Assembly: GCA_043783155.1 (NCBI GenBank)
Contig: JAYVZS010000065.1
Span: forward strand, 1-64,000
Reading direction: 5' to 3'
DNA length: 64,000 bases
Source of the DNA: JAPLDA01 sp043783155
GTDB taxonomy: Bacteria > Bacteroidota > Bacteroidia > AKYH767-A > 2013-40CM-41-45
The translations under genes were made by a program, and so were the position numbers. Each line of letters begins with the position of its first letter. Positions within the stretch are counted from its first letter, which is position 1. The notes beneath the pieces are model-generated. The model searched no databases. It saw only the letters and a program-made list of their open reading frames with translations, and was not told the DNA's origin. This document shows positions 27,213 through 36,514 of the stretch, piece by piece.

Positions 27213-28213
27213 TGCAATGCTAATTTTTTATACCGCGTGTCCCTGGGTTTTTTCGGAACTGCATTCGCGATAAACTGGGCAATGGTATTGTAATATTCTT
27301 CCCCGCCTGTTTGTTCAATGTTATCATGTCCGGCTTTCTTCACCAAAATTAAATTTTTTTCTTTTGCTCCCGACGAGTCATACACAGCATAGGTTTCGAT
27401 TGGCTGGATAATTTCATCATTGTCACCGCAAATAAACAGACTCGGAATTTTTACATACTTGATCACCTCCGACAGGTTCAGTTCTGTCAGTTCATATTGA
27501 AGTCGTTTTTCCAACGCCCTTTCTAGCACAGGATGAAAAATAAAACTCATCTTGCCCCATTTTCTTTTTGAATACTGGCTGACATAGGCCGAGAAATCGC
27601 TGAAGGGACTTTGTGAAATCAATGCAGAAAATCGTTCGTCGATACTTGCTGCCTGTATCACAATAGCCGCTCCCATTCCCGATCCGAAAACAGCAATGTG
27701 GTTCGTACTCTTTTTTTTCAGTAAGCTGTCGACAATGTTTTTGAAATCAGATACTGCGGCCATGCCCGGAGAAAACTCAGTGCCGTCACTGTTCCCATGT
27801 GCGCGCATGTCAATCGCGCATATATTCAAACCCCTGTCGTTCATCTGCTTCATCATGTTCAGGTAATTAATTTTACTTTGACTGAGATCATGAATAATGA
27901 GCAATGTATTCGCTTCTTCGTCACCGTTCGCAATGTACCAGCCACGAAGAATAAGTCCGTCTGCTGTCTGTACATCAAACTTTTCGTACTTCATTCCGAG
28001 TGATGATGGATTGAAAAGAACGGGTAGTGCTTTTCCCAGAGAATCGTGAGAAGCTGTCCTGGTGGCCCGCTCAGACTCATACTTCACATACAACGAATCG
28101 ACCCTGACAGGATAAATCAGATCAGGCGCAACGAAGAATGTGCTTGCAAAAATAAATGCAGCGATGAGAAGAAGCAGGGATGCAACAGAATAAAAAAATT
28201 TGTTCAACGTCAT
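27209..28213 (-). CDS. Alpha/beta hydrolase, membrane-anchored
   Basis: 334 residues with one N-terminal transmembrane or signal helix (FFYSVASLLLLIAAFIFAST). The alpha/beta-hydrolase fold shows the strand-HG-like motif LLIIHDLSQSK, the nucleophile elbow FGSGMGAA (G-x-S-x-G form with Ser between glycines), an acid in ICGDNDEI and the histidine in KAGHDNIEQ. It resembles YfhR/BAAT-type serine hydrolases of unknown substrate. It is the first gene of a two-gene operon with dnaG, overlapping it by four bases. Its promoter region adjoins an inverted-repeat element at 28231-28360. Confidence 0.85.
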   Translation of the reverse strand: MTLNKFFYSVASLLLLIAAFIFASTFFVAPDLIYPVRVDSLYVKYESERATRTASHDSLGKALPVLFNPSSLGMKYEKFDVQTADGLILRGWYIANGDEEANTLLIIHDLSQSKINYLNMMKQMNDRGLNICAIDMRAHGNSDGTEFSPGMAAVSDFKNIVDSLLKKKSTNHIAVFGSGMGAAIVIQAASIDERFSALISQSPFSDFSAYVSQYSKRKWGKMSFIFHPVLERALEKRLQYELTELNLSEVIKYVKIPSLFICGDNDEIIQPIETYAVYDSSGAKEKNLILVKKAGHDNIEQTGGEEYYNTIAQFIANAVPKKPRDTRYKKLALQ

Positions 28214-28230
28214 GATTTGGCGAATAATCG

Positions 28231-28360
28231 GTAGTGTCTCAGTTTGATGTTTGTATGATTACGTTATGCCTGTAGCGAATTACGAATTAATACGAATGTA
28301 CGAATACGCGAATTGATATTCTCAGCGTGAAATATTTCGCTACTTAAACTGAGTCACTAC
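28231..28360. mobile_element. Inverted-repeat element flanked by an 8-bp direct repeat
   Basis: The left end is GTAGTGTCTCAGTTT; the reverse complement of the right end is GTAGTGACTCAGTTT, a 15-bp terminal inverted repeat with one mismatch. The sequence GAATAATC flanks it on both sides (28222-28229 and 28362-28369), as expected for a target-site duplication. It is only 130 bases, carries no ORF, and its ends match the element at 17418-17719. Confidence 0.75.
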
Positions 28361-28495
28361 AGAATAATCCCCCGGAGAATAAAAGTAGTATTTTTTTTTA
28401 AGATGGTGGGTATTTGCACCAGGCACGGGCTTAAACCGCTTTTGTTAGAAATAAATTATCAAAAAACAATTGATCAAAAAATTTTAAATTTTATA

Positions 28496-28655
28496 ACTAC
28501 TGTCCGACAAAAAAGATACTCACCTCTTGAAACATCTATCGATAGCAGGGATTAGCCCCTCTCCCTCGGAGAGGGTTGGGGTGAGGTCAATAAGGCAGAA
28601 ACCAATGGTGACGGCATATTCAAAGCGACAAAAAATATTCCCCGGACAATAGTGA
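28496..28655. mobile_element. MITE-like element, copy 2, with 10-bp target duplication
   Basis: Nearly identical to 24796-24958, differing by a few bases in the central palindrome. It is flanked by the direct repeat AAATTTTATA immediately outside ACTACTGTCC on the left and after AATAGTG on the right. Terminal inverted repeats, no coding capacity and a 10-base duplication indicate insertion by a transposase acting in trans. The duplication length is within the range known for IS4-like elements, but the family is inference. Confidence 0.85.
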
Positions 28656-28773
28656 AATTTTATAATTTCAAATTCCTTGCTTTGAAGAAAATGATAATTA
28701 TTGATTCGATTTTATTTGATCAATTGTTATTTGATAATTGGTCATTCGTTATGACCGCTGGTCATTAAAACTT

Positions 28774-29757
28774 TCAATTCTCCCTCTCAATGGTAAACTT
28801 CACCAGGTCTTTTAATTTTTCCTTATAAATCCCTTCATCAAAATCATTTAAAATGGTAAACGCTTTTTGTTCGTACTCTTTCATTCTGCTCACGGCATAT
28901 TCAATGCCTCCGTTTTGTTTTACGAAAGCGATGACTTCTTTCACTTTTGCATCTTCTGTGTTGTGATTTTTTATGATGTTGACGACGTGACGCTTCACGC
29001 TTCGATCCGCTTTGCTCAACGTATAAATCAGCGGCAACGTCATTTTACTTTCCTTGATGTCGATGCCGGTTGGTTTCCCGATGATGCCATCGGGACCATA
29101 ATCGAACAGGTCGTCTTTGATCTGGAAAGCGATGCCGATGCATTCTCCGAAAGCATGCATGCGTTGTACAACCTCTTCGTTGGCTCCCGCTGAAGCGGCT
29201 CCGCAGGCGCAACATGAAGCAATAAGAGAAGCCGTTTTCTGTCGGATGATTTCAAAATAAATATCTTCCTTGATGTCGAGGCGGCGCGCCTTTTCAATCT
29301 GCAGCAATTCTCCTTCGCTCATCACTTTCACCGCTTCGCTTACAATTTTCAGCAGGTTGTGGTCATTGTTTTCAACTGATAACAAGAGCCCTTTGCTCAA
29401 CAAATAATCTCCGACCAGCACAGCAATTTTATTTTTCCACAGCGCGTTCAATGAAAAGAAACCCCGGCGTTCATTTGAATCATCTACTACATCATCGTGA
29501 ACAAGTGTGGCTGTATGGAGCAATTCAATCAATGCGGCAGCGCGGTAGCTGGCTTCGGAAATTCCTCCGCACATGCCTGAAGAAAGAAACACGAACATCG
29601 GCCGCATCTGTTTTCCCTTTCGTTTCACGATGTAATGCGTGATACGGTCAAGCAGCGGCACGGAACTTTTCATGGAAGCCCTGAACTTTTTTTCAAAGTC
29701 ATCCATCACCAAAGCAATGGGTGCTTTGATTTCGTCCAGTGTAAGTATTTTACTCAT
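28774..29757 (-). CDS. Polyprenyl diphosphate synthase
   Basis: 327 residues, all-alpha trans-isoprenyl diphosphate synthase. The first aspartate-rich motif is DDVVDDSNERRG and the second is KDDLFDYG. The substrate lysine/arginine region is KRKGKQMRPMF and the Q motif is IAFQIKDD. It condenses isopentenyl diphosphate with an allylic primer to make the long-chain prenyl precursor, probably of menaquinone, in the cytoplasm. Length and motifs fit the octaprenyl/heptaprenyl (IspB/HepT) group; the chain length cannot be predicted from the sequence alone. It stands alone on the minus strand. Confidence 0.92.
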   Translation of the reverse strand: MSKILTLDEIKAPIALVMDDFEKKFRASMKSSVPLLDRITHYIVKRKGKQMRPMFVFLSSGMCGGISEASYRAAALIELLHTATLVHDDVVDDSNERRGFFSLNALWKNKIAVLVGDYLLSKGLLLSVENNDHNLLKIVSEAVKVMSEGELLQIEKARRLDIKEDIYFEIIRQKTASLIASCCACGAASAGANEEVVQRMHAFGECIGIAFQIKDDLFDYGPDGIIGKPTGIDIKESKMTLPLIYTLSKADRSVKRHVVNIIKNHNTEDAKVKEVIAFVKQNGGIEYAVSRMKEYEQKAFTILNDFDEGIYKEKLKDLVKFTIEREN

Positions 29758-29761
29758 TTCG

Positions 29762-29782
29762 CCTGTCTGCCGGTTGGCAGGG
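29762..29782. repeat. Short palindrome of the CTGCCGG..GGCAG type
   Basis: The sequence cctgtctgccggttggcagg is a small imperfect palindrome just upstream of the prenyl synthase start. It resembles the CCTGCC-GGCAGG repeats scattered in Bacteroidota genomes. The remaining 29783-30003 shows no ORF. Confidence 0.4.
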
Positions 29783-30003
29783 AGTGCGAAAGTAGGGGAA
29801 AAAATTGTATCGGGATGTAATGTTTGTCAGTTGAAAATAATTTCGACTACTTAAACAGAGACTTCAAAATGTCGTGGCATCGAACTTTTCCCTACGAATA
29901 TAATTTTGTAAGTTTGATTTCTGGCAACCTCTATTCATATCATCCTTGGAATGATTTATACTTATTATTGCAAAGGCAACTTGTACACCTTAATGCGTGT
30001 TAA

Positions 30004-31500
30004 ATGAACAATCTTTTCTTTGGAATATTGACAATTACTTTTTGCGCAATCGGATATTTCTTTTCCTGGAAATATCAGGCAAAGGATAATTTTAAAATTG
30101 CTGTCCTGCTGTTGCTTCTTTGCGGATTTGCTCTTCGTCTTTTTACTTCAACCGATTTCTTTCTTCACGTATGGGATGAAAGATACCACGCCCTTGTTGC
30201 AAAAAATCTTATTGGACATCCGATGACCCCAACACTTTACAATGATTCATTTCTTCCGCATGATGTAAAGAGTTGGACTGCCGGCTATGTCTGGCTTCAC
30301 AAACAACCGTTACCATTATGGTCAATGGCTTTCAGCATGTGGGTATTTGGCACGAATGAAATTGCCTTGCGTCTTCCTTCAATTCTTCTCAGTACCATTG
30401 GAATAGGTCTTACTTTTCTTATCGGCAGTTATTTTTTCAATAAAAAAATCGGATACCTCGCTGCTTTTTTTTATTCTATCAACGGATTGATTATAGAATT
30501 AACCGCCGGAAGAGTTGCAACAGATCATATCGATATTTTCTTTTTATTCTTTATTGAACTCGCGATTCTCTTCACCATACTGTTTTCACTAAAAAGAAAA
30601 ACAATTTACAATGTGATGACAGGGATTTGCATTGGGGCAGCCATTTTATCAAAGTGGTTACCTGCGTTAATTGTCTTGCCCATCTGGTTGTTGATTGTAA
30701 TTGATTCAGGAAATTTTAAAACCCGTTCCATCATTTTACAATCTATCATTTTACTATTCACCATGATGGCCATTTTCCTGCCGTGGCAGATTTATACATT
30801 CAAAGTATTTCCTGTTGAGGCGAATTTTGAAGCAAGCTTTAATATTAAACATATTACTGAGGTGCTTGAGGGTCAAACCGGCCCCTGCTATTATTATCTT
30901 GATAAAATAAGAATCAATTATGGTGAACTGATTTATCTGCCATTGCTTTGGTTTCTTTGGAAGACAATGAAAGACAAAAAAAACTATAAACGAATCGCAA
31001 TATCTATTTGGTTCCTGATTCCTTTTTTTTTCTTCTCATTCGCAAAAACAAAAATGCAGGGATATATTCTCTTTACATCACCGGCATTATTTATCATGTC
31101 TTCCGAATTTTGGTATATGCTCGCTGATTCCAAAAAGCAACTCAGCTCAAAATGGATTTTCAATTTGATTTTAATATTGCTGATTGCATTACCCGTCAGA
31201 TATTCCATCGAACGAATTAAGCCTTTTGAAAAAACCGACAGGAATCCACAATGGGTATCGGATCTGAAAAAACTAAATGAAAAAAAATATTTGAAAGGTG
31301 TATTATTTAATTATCCAAAACCAATCGAAGCAATGTTTTATACTAATCTTACCGTTTATCCTGACTTACCTGACAATGTATTGGTGGATAAATTACAGCA
31401 AGCAGGATACTACATTCTTCTTAATGACAATCCCAATGCACCTAAAGATATTTCTACCCTCAAATGTTCTGAACATCTGCACTTAAGTGTGCCGAATTGA
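30004..31500 (+). CDS. GT-C membrane glycosyltransferase, ArnT/PMT (family 39) type
   Basis: 498 residues with about ten transmembrane helices. The acidic metal/substrate motif just after the second hydrophobic segment is HVWDERYHALVAKN, the position of the catalytic DE in ArnT and PMT enzymes. The motif GTNEIALRLPS that follows is also typical of the PF13231 family. Such enzymes transfer a sugar from a polyprenyl-phosphate donor on the periplasmic face. The next gene begins three bases after its stop, so the GT-C and the GH16-like protein are probably one operon. The acceptor is unknown. Confidence 0.88.
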   Translation: MNNLFFGILTITFCAIGYFFSWKYQAKDNFKIAVLLLLLCGFALRLFTSTDFFLHVWDERYHALVAKNLIGHPMTPTLYNDSFLPHDVKSWTAGYVWLHKQPLPLWSMAFSMWVFGTNEIALRLPSILLSTIGIGLTFLIGSYFFNKKIGYLAAFFYSINGLIIELTAGRVATDHIDIFFLFFIELAILFTILFSLKRKTIYNVMTGICIGAAILSKWLPALIVLPIWLLIVIDSGNFKTRSIILQSIILLFTMMAIFLPWQIYTFKVFPVEANFEASFNIKHITEVLEGQTGPCYYYLDKIRINYGELIYLPLLWFLWKTMKDKKNYKRIAISIWFLIPFFFFSFAKTKMQGYILFTSPALFIMSSEFWYMLADSKKQLSSKWIFNLILILLIALPVRYSIERIKPFEKTDRNPQWVSDLKKLNEKKYLKGVLFNYPKPIEAMFYTNLTVYPDLPDNVLVDKLQQAGYYILLNDNPNAPKDISTLKCSEHLHLSVPN

Positions 31501-31503
31501 TCC

Positions 31504-32700
31504 ATGAAAAAAATTTCAATTTTATTTTTTTTTAACCTGTGTATAGTAAAAACTATTTTTTCACAATACAATAATTGTTATTTAGATCATGTGAGAATGT
31601 CGGGCAATGAAATTCCTCCCTGCAGTTATGAGTATACCCGGGAATTTGAAGATGACTTTGATGCCGATTCACTGGATTTAACTAAATGGAAATTGCAGGA
31701 TTTTGGCCAGGGAGAAACAAACGGATCCGATAAAGAAGGATATTACTCGTTGGATAATATTTCCCTGTTAAAAGAATCCGGAATTTCTTTCTGTCGTGTC
31801 ACAGCAAAAAAAGAAACTGTTATCAGGCGAGCTGTGTCATGGAAGCCGGATAATGAAATTCTCGAAGACGGTCTTCCCAATCGAAGAACCTTCTATTATA
31901 CTTCATCCAACATTTGGTCACAAGATGAATACTTATACGGCAAATACGAAATGCGATGCCGAATGCCTGGTGGCAAAGGATTTTGGCCCGCGTTCTGGAT
32001 GTTTGGCGGTTCTCCTTGGAATGAAATCGATGTGTTTGATAATTATGGGGGAATAACAAAGTTGGAAACCAGCATTGGATATGGCGAGAAGCCTCACCAC
32101 AATGGTTGTCCACAGGAATATTCGAATTTTGATTTTTCAACCTGGCATACTTTCACGTGCTTTTTTACTCCGGCTAAAATCGGATGGTTCATTGATCATA
32201 CCCTCGTAAGAGTAAGTAATCGGTATTACTTCAATACTGATCCGGAGCCCATTTCCTGTGAGAGCGCAGGTGCGAATGGAAATTATTATGAACTACAGGC
32301 ATATCCCCGAGGAAAAATGCATATTGTTTTTGGTCTGCAAATAGGTTCGGGCAATGGGCCCTGTGAAGCACCGGATGGTCAAACACAATTTCCTGCTGCA
32401 TTTGATATTGACTACATAAAATTTTTCCGCCAGGAAGCCCGATCTTCATTTTGCGATGATGTTTCTATTTCATTGTTTCCAAATCCAACATCGGGTTTAT
32501 TCGAGATAAAATTTGACAATAACGATAGTTCCTGTAAAGCAATTTTTGTTTCTGACATGATTGGCAAATCGGTTTGGCAAAAAATAAATACAACAGAATC
32601 CTCCTTTACGATTGATCTTTCTCATTACCCCAGCGGCGTATACATCATTAAAATAATGTTTAAAGACTGCGTAGTAGTGAAAAATCTGGTTTATTTTTAA
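31504..32700 (+). CDS. Secreted GH16-like glycoside hydrolase with T9SS sorting domain
   Basis: 398 residues: signal peptide (KKISILFFFNLCIVKTIFSQ), a GH16 concanavalin-like domain (about 45-310) and a T9SS type A C-terminal domain (LFPNPTSGLFEIKF, DMIGKSV, SGVYIIKI). Family landmarks are YGKYEMRCRMPGGKGFWPAFWM and the active-site strand NEIDVFDNYG. In GH16 the motif is E-x-D-x-x-E; here the last acid, normally the glutamate proton donor, is aspartate. Activity may be reduced, altered or purely carbohydrate-binding. It follows a GT-C gene by three bases, suggesting coordinated making and trimming of an envelope glycan. Confidence 0.88.
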   Translation: MKKISILFFFNLCIVKTIFSQYNNCYLDHVRMSGNEIPPCSYEYTREFEDDFDADSLDLTKWKLQDFGQGETNGSDKEGYYSLDNISLLKESGISFCRVTAKKETVIRRAVSWKPDNEILEDGLPNRRTFYYTSSNIWSQDEYLYGKYEMRCRMPGGKGFWPAFWMFGGSPWNEIDVFDNYGGITKLETSIGYGEKPHHNGCPQEYSNFDFSTWHTFTCFFTPAKIGWFIDHTLVRVSNRYYFNTDPEPISCESAGANGNYYELQAYPRGKMHIVFGLQIGSGNGPCEAPDGQTQFPAAFDIDYIKFFRQEARSSFCDDVSISLFPNPTSGLFEIKFDNNDSSCKAIFVSDMIGKSVWQKINTTESSFTIDLSHYPSGVYIIKIMFKDCVVVKNLVYF

Positions 32701-32760
32701 TTCCATGTTTGTCAATAAGAACCGACGGCTGAAATAATTTTTTTCTTTCCCAATGTTTTT

Positions 32761-32768
32761 TATCTTTG
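32761..32768 (+). promoter_or_regulatory. -7 box TATCTTTG before the FAD/NAD(P)-binding gene
   Basis: An exact TAnnTTTG match 36 bases upstream of ATG 32804, predicting a leader of roughly 30 bases. No canonical TTTG is visible at -33. Confidence 0.45.
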
Positions 32769-32803
32769 ATTATTCCCGTCACCCCGTCCAACACTAAAAC
32801 CTT

Positions 32804-34228
32804 ATGAAACCCGCACCGGTCATAGCAATTATAGGAGGAGGTTATTGTGGCACTTTTACACTGATCCAGCTTTTACGACAGGCAACTAAACCGGTTCACA
32901 TCATCCTGATCAATAAAAAGTACCCGCTTGCAAAAGGAGTGGCATACGGCACCAGCGAAGAGAAACATTTGCTCAATGTGGCTGCCGGTAAGATGAGCGC
33001 AATCCCGGATGACACGGAGCATTTTGTGCGCTGGGTGAAAAGTAAAAAATCACTGAAGAAATATGTGAACGATGATTTGCCGCTGTCTTATTTGCCACGC
33101 AATGTATACGGAAATTATTTACAATCGATTTTTGAAGACACCGTAAAACGAAAAGCCGCTTTCGTTCAACACACCGTTTTACAGGACGAAGCAAAAGATA
33201 TCATTCCGCAGGTGAATAAATATAAAATCATGCTGCATGCAAACAAAGCCGTGACGGCCGATAAAGTAGTGCTTGCAACAGGAAATTTTCCGCCGGCACA
33301 ACTTCCGATCAAGGACGAAAATTTTTATACAAGTGAGAAATATTTTGGTAATCCGTGGAATACTTCAACAACGGAAAACATTCCTGCCGGAGAAACAGTA
33401 CTCATCGTCGGAACGGGGCTAACCATGCTTGATACTGCATTAAGCATTGCCGGAAAAAATTTCAAAGGAAAAATAATCGCACTGTCGAGAAACGGTTTAC
33501 TTCCGTTATATCACAAACGAAGAAAGCCATACCCGCAGTTGCTCGATGACCTGAAACCTCCTTACCGGCTCGATGATTTGTATGAAATTTATTTTAAGCA
33601 CATCCAAATATTGCGTGCCGAAGGAAATCCGGCGGAAGCATTGATGGACGCCATCCGTCCGAAAATTCAGGAGATCTGGATGAGTTTTTCACGGGCGGAG
33701 AAAGTCCAGTTCATGGAACACGTGAAACCATACTGGAATGTTACCCGACATCGCGCATCGCGACAGGTTCATGATTCGATTACGAAACTGATCAAAAAAA
33801 ATACGCTTTCTGTTATCGCCGGACGACTCATTTCCATTACTGAAACAGACACTTCCATTGAAGTGACTTTCCGTGAAAAGAAAACGCTGAAGAATAGGAC
33901 TATTCATGTGAATCGCGTCATCAACTGCACAGGACCGGAAACAGACATCTCCAAAATAAATGATGCGCTGATCAAAAATCTTTTGCAGCGCGGGTTCATT
34001 TGTCAGGATGAATTGAAACTCGGAATGAATGCATTGCCTTGCGGAACCATCATTCAGCGCGACAATAGTCTGTCGTCTTTTATGTTCACAATCGGTACCA
34101 ACCTGAAAGGTATTCTTTGGGAAAGCACGGCAATTCCTGAATTGCGCTCACAGGTAAAAGAACTTGCCGCCGAATTGCTGAGACAGTTGTCCGTTCCGAA
34201 ATCATCACAAAGAAAAATCAGGATATAA
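32804..34228 (+). CDS. FAD/NAD(P)-binding protein (YdhS-like oxidoreductase)
   Basis: 474 residues. The N-terminus carries the FAD dinucleotide fold IAIIGGGYCGT. A second Rossmann motif VLIVGTGLTMLDTAL lies near residue 200, with VVLATGNFPP between them. This is the layout of the flavin-monooxygenase-like FAD-NAD(P)-binding family (PF13454; E. coli YdhS is a member). No signal peptide, so it is cytoplasmic. The substrate is unknown. It is transcribed alone and converges with the M43 metalloprotease genes; the 177 bases between them show nothing further. Confidence 0.85.
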   Translation: MKPAPVIAIIGGGYCGTFTLIQLLRQATKPVHIILINKKYPLAKGVAYGTSEEKHLLNVAAGKMSAIPDDTEHFVRWVKSKKSLKKYVNDDLPLSYLPRNVYGNYLQSIFEDTVKRKAAFVQHTVLQDEAKDIIPQVNKYKIMLHANKAVTADKVVLATGNFPPAQLPIKDENFYTSEKYFGNPWNTSTTENIPAGETVLIVGTGLTMLDTALSIAGKNFKGKIIALSRNGLLPLYHKRRKPYPQLLDDLKPPYRLDDLYEIYFKHIQILRAEGNPAEALMDAIRPKIQEIWMSFSRAEKVQFMEHVKPYWNVTRHRASRQVHDSITKLIKKNTLSVIAGRLISITETDTSIEVTFREKKTLKNRTIHVNRVINCTGPETDISKINDALIKNLLQRGFICQDELKLGMNALPCGTIIQRDNSLSSFMFTIGTNLKGILWESTAIPELRSQVKELAAELLRQLSVPKSSQRKIRI

Positions 34229-34405
34229 TATTTTTGGTTGCGGGTTCGTGATGTAAAAAAATTGCGTCATGCTGGAAGCAACTTGTTTATTCGTAGTTTA
34301 TCTTTTTCCAAATCACACGGATGATGAATTGAAAGAACCAATCTTTTCACGAACAGGATTCTTCGGGAATGACTTTGAAGTTAGTGCCGTATTTATTCGG
34401 AAAAA

Positions 34406-36481
34406 TTATTCTCCTGTCACCATCACTTTTTTAACGGACGATTCTCCGTCTTTCTCAAGCACGATAAAATAAATTCCTTCTTCCATCTCTTTTTCCATCG
34501 CGTACTGATGTTCTCCCGCACGCATTTCCGCATTCACGATTGTTTTCACTTCTCTTCCCAGGGCGTCCGTAATTTTCAGGATTACTTTTTTATTTTTTTC
34601 CAATCCGAATGAGATGAAAAATTTACCCGCTGCAGGATTCGGAAATACATTGTATGATTCTGTTGAAGAGATGATCTCAGAAGTACCTGCAATAACACCA
34701 CTGAGATTGATATCATCGATGTAAATGTTGTTTCCTCTGCCACTGGTGTTCCTGAATTTGAATCGCACATCCGGTTGATTGTGATATGCAATGATGCTGA
34801 CCTGTTCCTTTCTCCATTGTGATGTGTCCGTAGGAATAAAATAAGCATTCGTATCGCTCGTTGTCATTAAGCCGACTCCTGATTTGATGTACCTCGGCGT
34901 CCATGTTTCGCCGCAGTTGGTGCTCACATAAATCTGCAACACATCTTTACGGTAAGAATTGCGTTGCGCATAAGCAAGTTTAAAATCCAATGCCAACGCC
35001 GTCGCTCCCGAAAGATTAAAAGCCGGTGTGATGTACTCATCTATTTGTCCGTTTGCATTGCCGGAAAAATTATTGATCATGATGCAGGATGTTCCGGTGC
35101 GGCCAACAGTGGTATCACGTCTCCACGTATTTCCTCCATCGGGATTCATGATATAACCATCCGTTCCCGGAAAAGTTCCCGCCACTTCAAAACTTTCAAA
35201 ATAAGGTGCGAGTTCAGTCGGCGGACCGTTCACCCGGATGAAAGATGTTTTTAAAACTGAATCAGCACCAACTGAATTAGATATTCTGAGCGATGCATCG
35301 TACGTACCCATGAGACCATAATAAACAACCGGTGCAGAGTCAGTGGATGTTGCCGGAACGCCGCCCTGAAAATTCCATTCCCATGATGTCGGTTGTGATT
35401 TCCACGAAAAATCATTGTAGTGAACTGAATCGCCAACGCAAACCTCATGATGAATCGCATTGAAATCCGCAACAGGACTGCAGGATGGAATTGCGGCAAG
35501 ACTATCTGTCCCGGTTGCGATAAGATTGGAATTGCTCCACAGACTATCACGATAATCAATAGAATCGGTGAGCGTTGCAACCATTCTTATCTTCTGACCT
35601 TCTGTAAACATCTTACAGCAATACGAATAGTCCATGTAGTTCTGAACATTATCAACCGCGCTTCCGCATGAGGCACCACTTAAATTACAGGTTGTCCATC
35701 CCTTTGTAGTCGGTGTATCAAAAACAAGATCATCACCACATGACACACCCGGATTATCCGTATCTCCCCATGTATGCCGCAGATTCAGGTAGTGACCTAT
35801 TTCATGTGTGAGTGCGCGCGACCGTGTCAGGGTTCCCTGGCCGATGCTGCCGAGATAGGTCATCAGCATAATCACGCCATCAGCACCGGCAGGCGCTGTG
35901 CCGGGATAATACGCGTACGCCGCGGCACCCGAAATGGCTAATGATGAAACCACCCAAACATTCAGGTATTTTTCTTTCGGCCATGGATTCAATTTGGATT
36001 GATCATCAGCCGAGTAAGTAAGCATGGATGGAATGCGATCAATTCCGTTGGTGCAATTACCATTCGGATCAATCGTAGCTAAACGAAATTCAATTTCGCA
36101 ATCAGCGGCAATGGGTTTAAAGACAGGAAGAATATCAGCGGTATCATAACTCATCTTCCGATAGTCATCATTCAGGATCCGAACCTGATCCACTACCTGC
36201 GCATCAGAAACATTTTCAGGTCCGTAATTATGAATGATATGAAATACAGTGGGAATGATGTATACCACCCCGGACGTGTCAATATGATTTCCGGACCGTA
36301 CCCGTGCCGTATGCTGTTGCGTATGACGCTCAAGTTCACCCTGCGTTTGTAAAATTTCAGGATGATCTTTTACTCGCTGCTTATAAATCTCTGTTGTGTA
36401 GCAATGCTTTTCATCCTGCGCATGCAGCAGATTGGAATACAGAAAGGCAGCAGTGGCAACTATCAAAAATATTTTTTTCAC
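34406..36481 (-). CDS. Secreted M43 (pappalysin-type) metalloprotease with PKD and T9SS domains
   Basis: 691 residues. The signal peptide is MKKIFLIVATAAFLYSNLLHAQ. The zinc-binding motif LTHEIGHYLNLRHTWGD (HExxHxxxxxH, then W-G) is that of the MEROPS M43 cytophagalysins. A PKD domain (SWEWNFQGGVPATSTDSAP), a jelly-roll-like domain (FESFEVAGTFPG ... YIDDINLSG) and a T9SS type A sorting domain (VFPNPAAGKFFISF ... EGIYFIVLEKDG) follow. It is probably a surface or secreted endopeptidase. It lies 33 bases downstream of a close paralogue with the same domain order, so the two form a tandem duplicate pair, likely co-transcribed. Confidence 0.92.
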   Translation of the reverse strand: MKKIFLIVATAAFLYSNLLHAQDEKHCYTTEIYKQRVKDHPEILQTQGELERHTQQHTARVRSGNHIDTSGVVYIIPTVFHIIHNYGPENVSDAQVVDQVRILNDDYRKMSYDTADILPVFKPIAADCEIEFRLATIDPNGNCTNGIDRIPSMLTYSADDQSKLNPWPKEKYLNVWVVSSLAISGAAAYAYYPGTAPAGADGVIMLMTYLGSIGQGTLTRSRALTHEIGHYLNLRHTWGDTDNPGVSCGDDLVFDTPTTKGWTTCNLSGASCGSAVDNVQNYMDYSYCCKMFTEGQKIRMVATLTDSIDYRDSLWSNSNLIATGTDSLAAIPSCSPVADFNAIHHEVCVGDSVHYNDFSWKSQPTSWEWNFQGGVPATSTDSAPVVYYGLMGTYDASLRISNSVGADSVLKTSFIRVNGPPTELAPYFESFEVAGTFPGTDGYIMNPDGGNTWRRDTTVGRTGTSCIMINNFSGNANGQIDEYITPAFNLSGATALALDFKLAYAQRNSYRKDVLQIYVSTNCGETWTPRYIKSGVGLMTTSDTNAYFIPTDTSQWRKEQVSIIAYHNQPDVRFKFRNTSGRGNNIYIDDINLSGVIAGTSEIISSTESYNVFPNPAAGKFFISFGLEKNKKVILKITDALGREVKTIVNAEMRAGEHQYAMEKEMEEGIYFIVLEKDGESSVKKVMVTGE

Positions 36482-36514
36482 AAGTTCAGTTTAGTGTTCA
36501 GGAATCCGGAAAAA

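Noticed and set aside
34269..34472. Plus-strand ORF of 67 codons after the FAD-binding gene
   Set aside because: It runs into the 3' end of the M43 gene on the other strand, has no signal or family character, and no supporting context.
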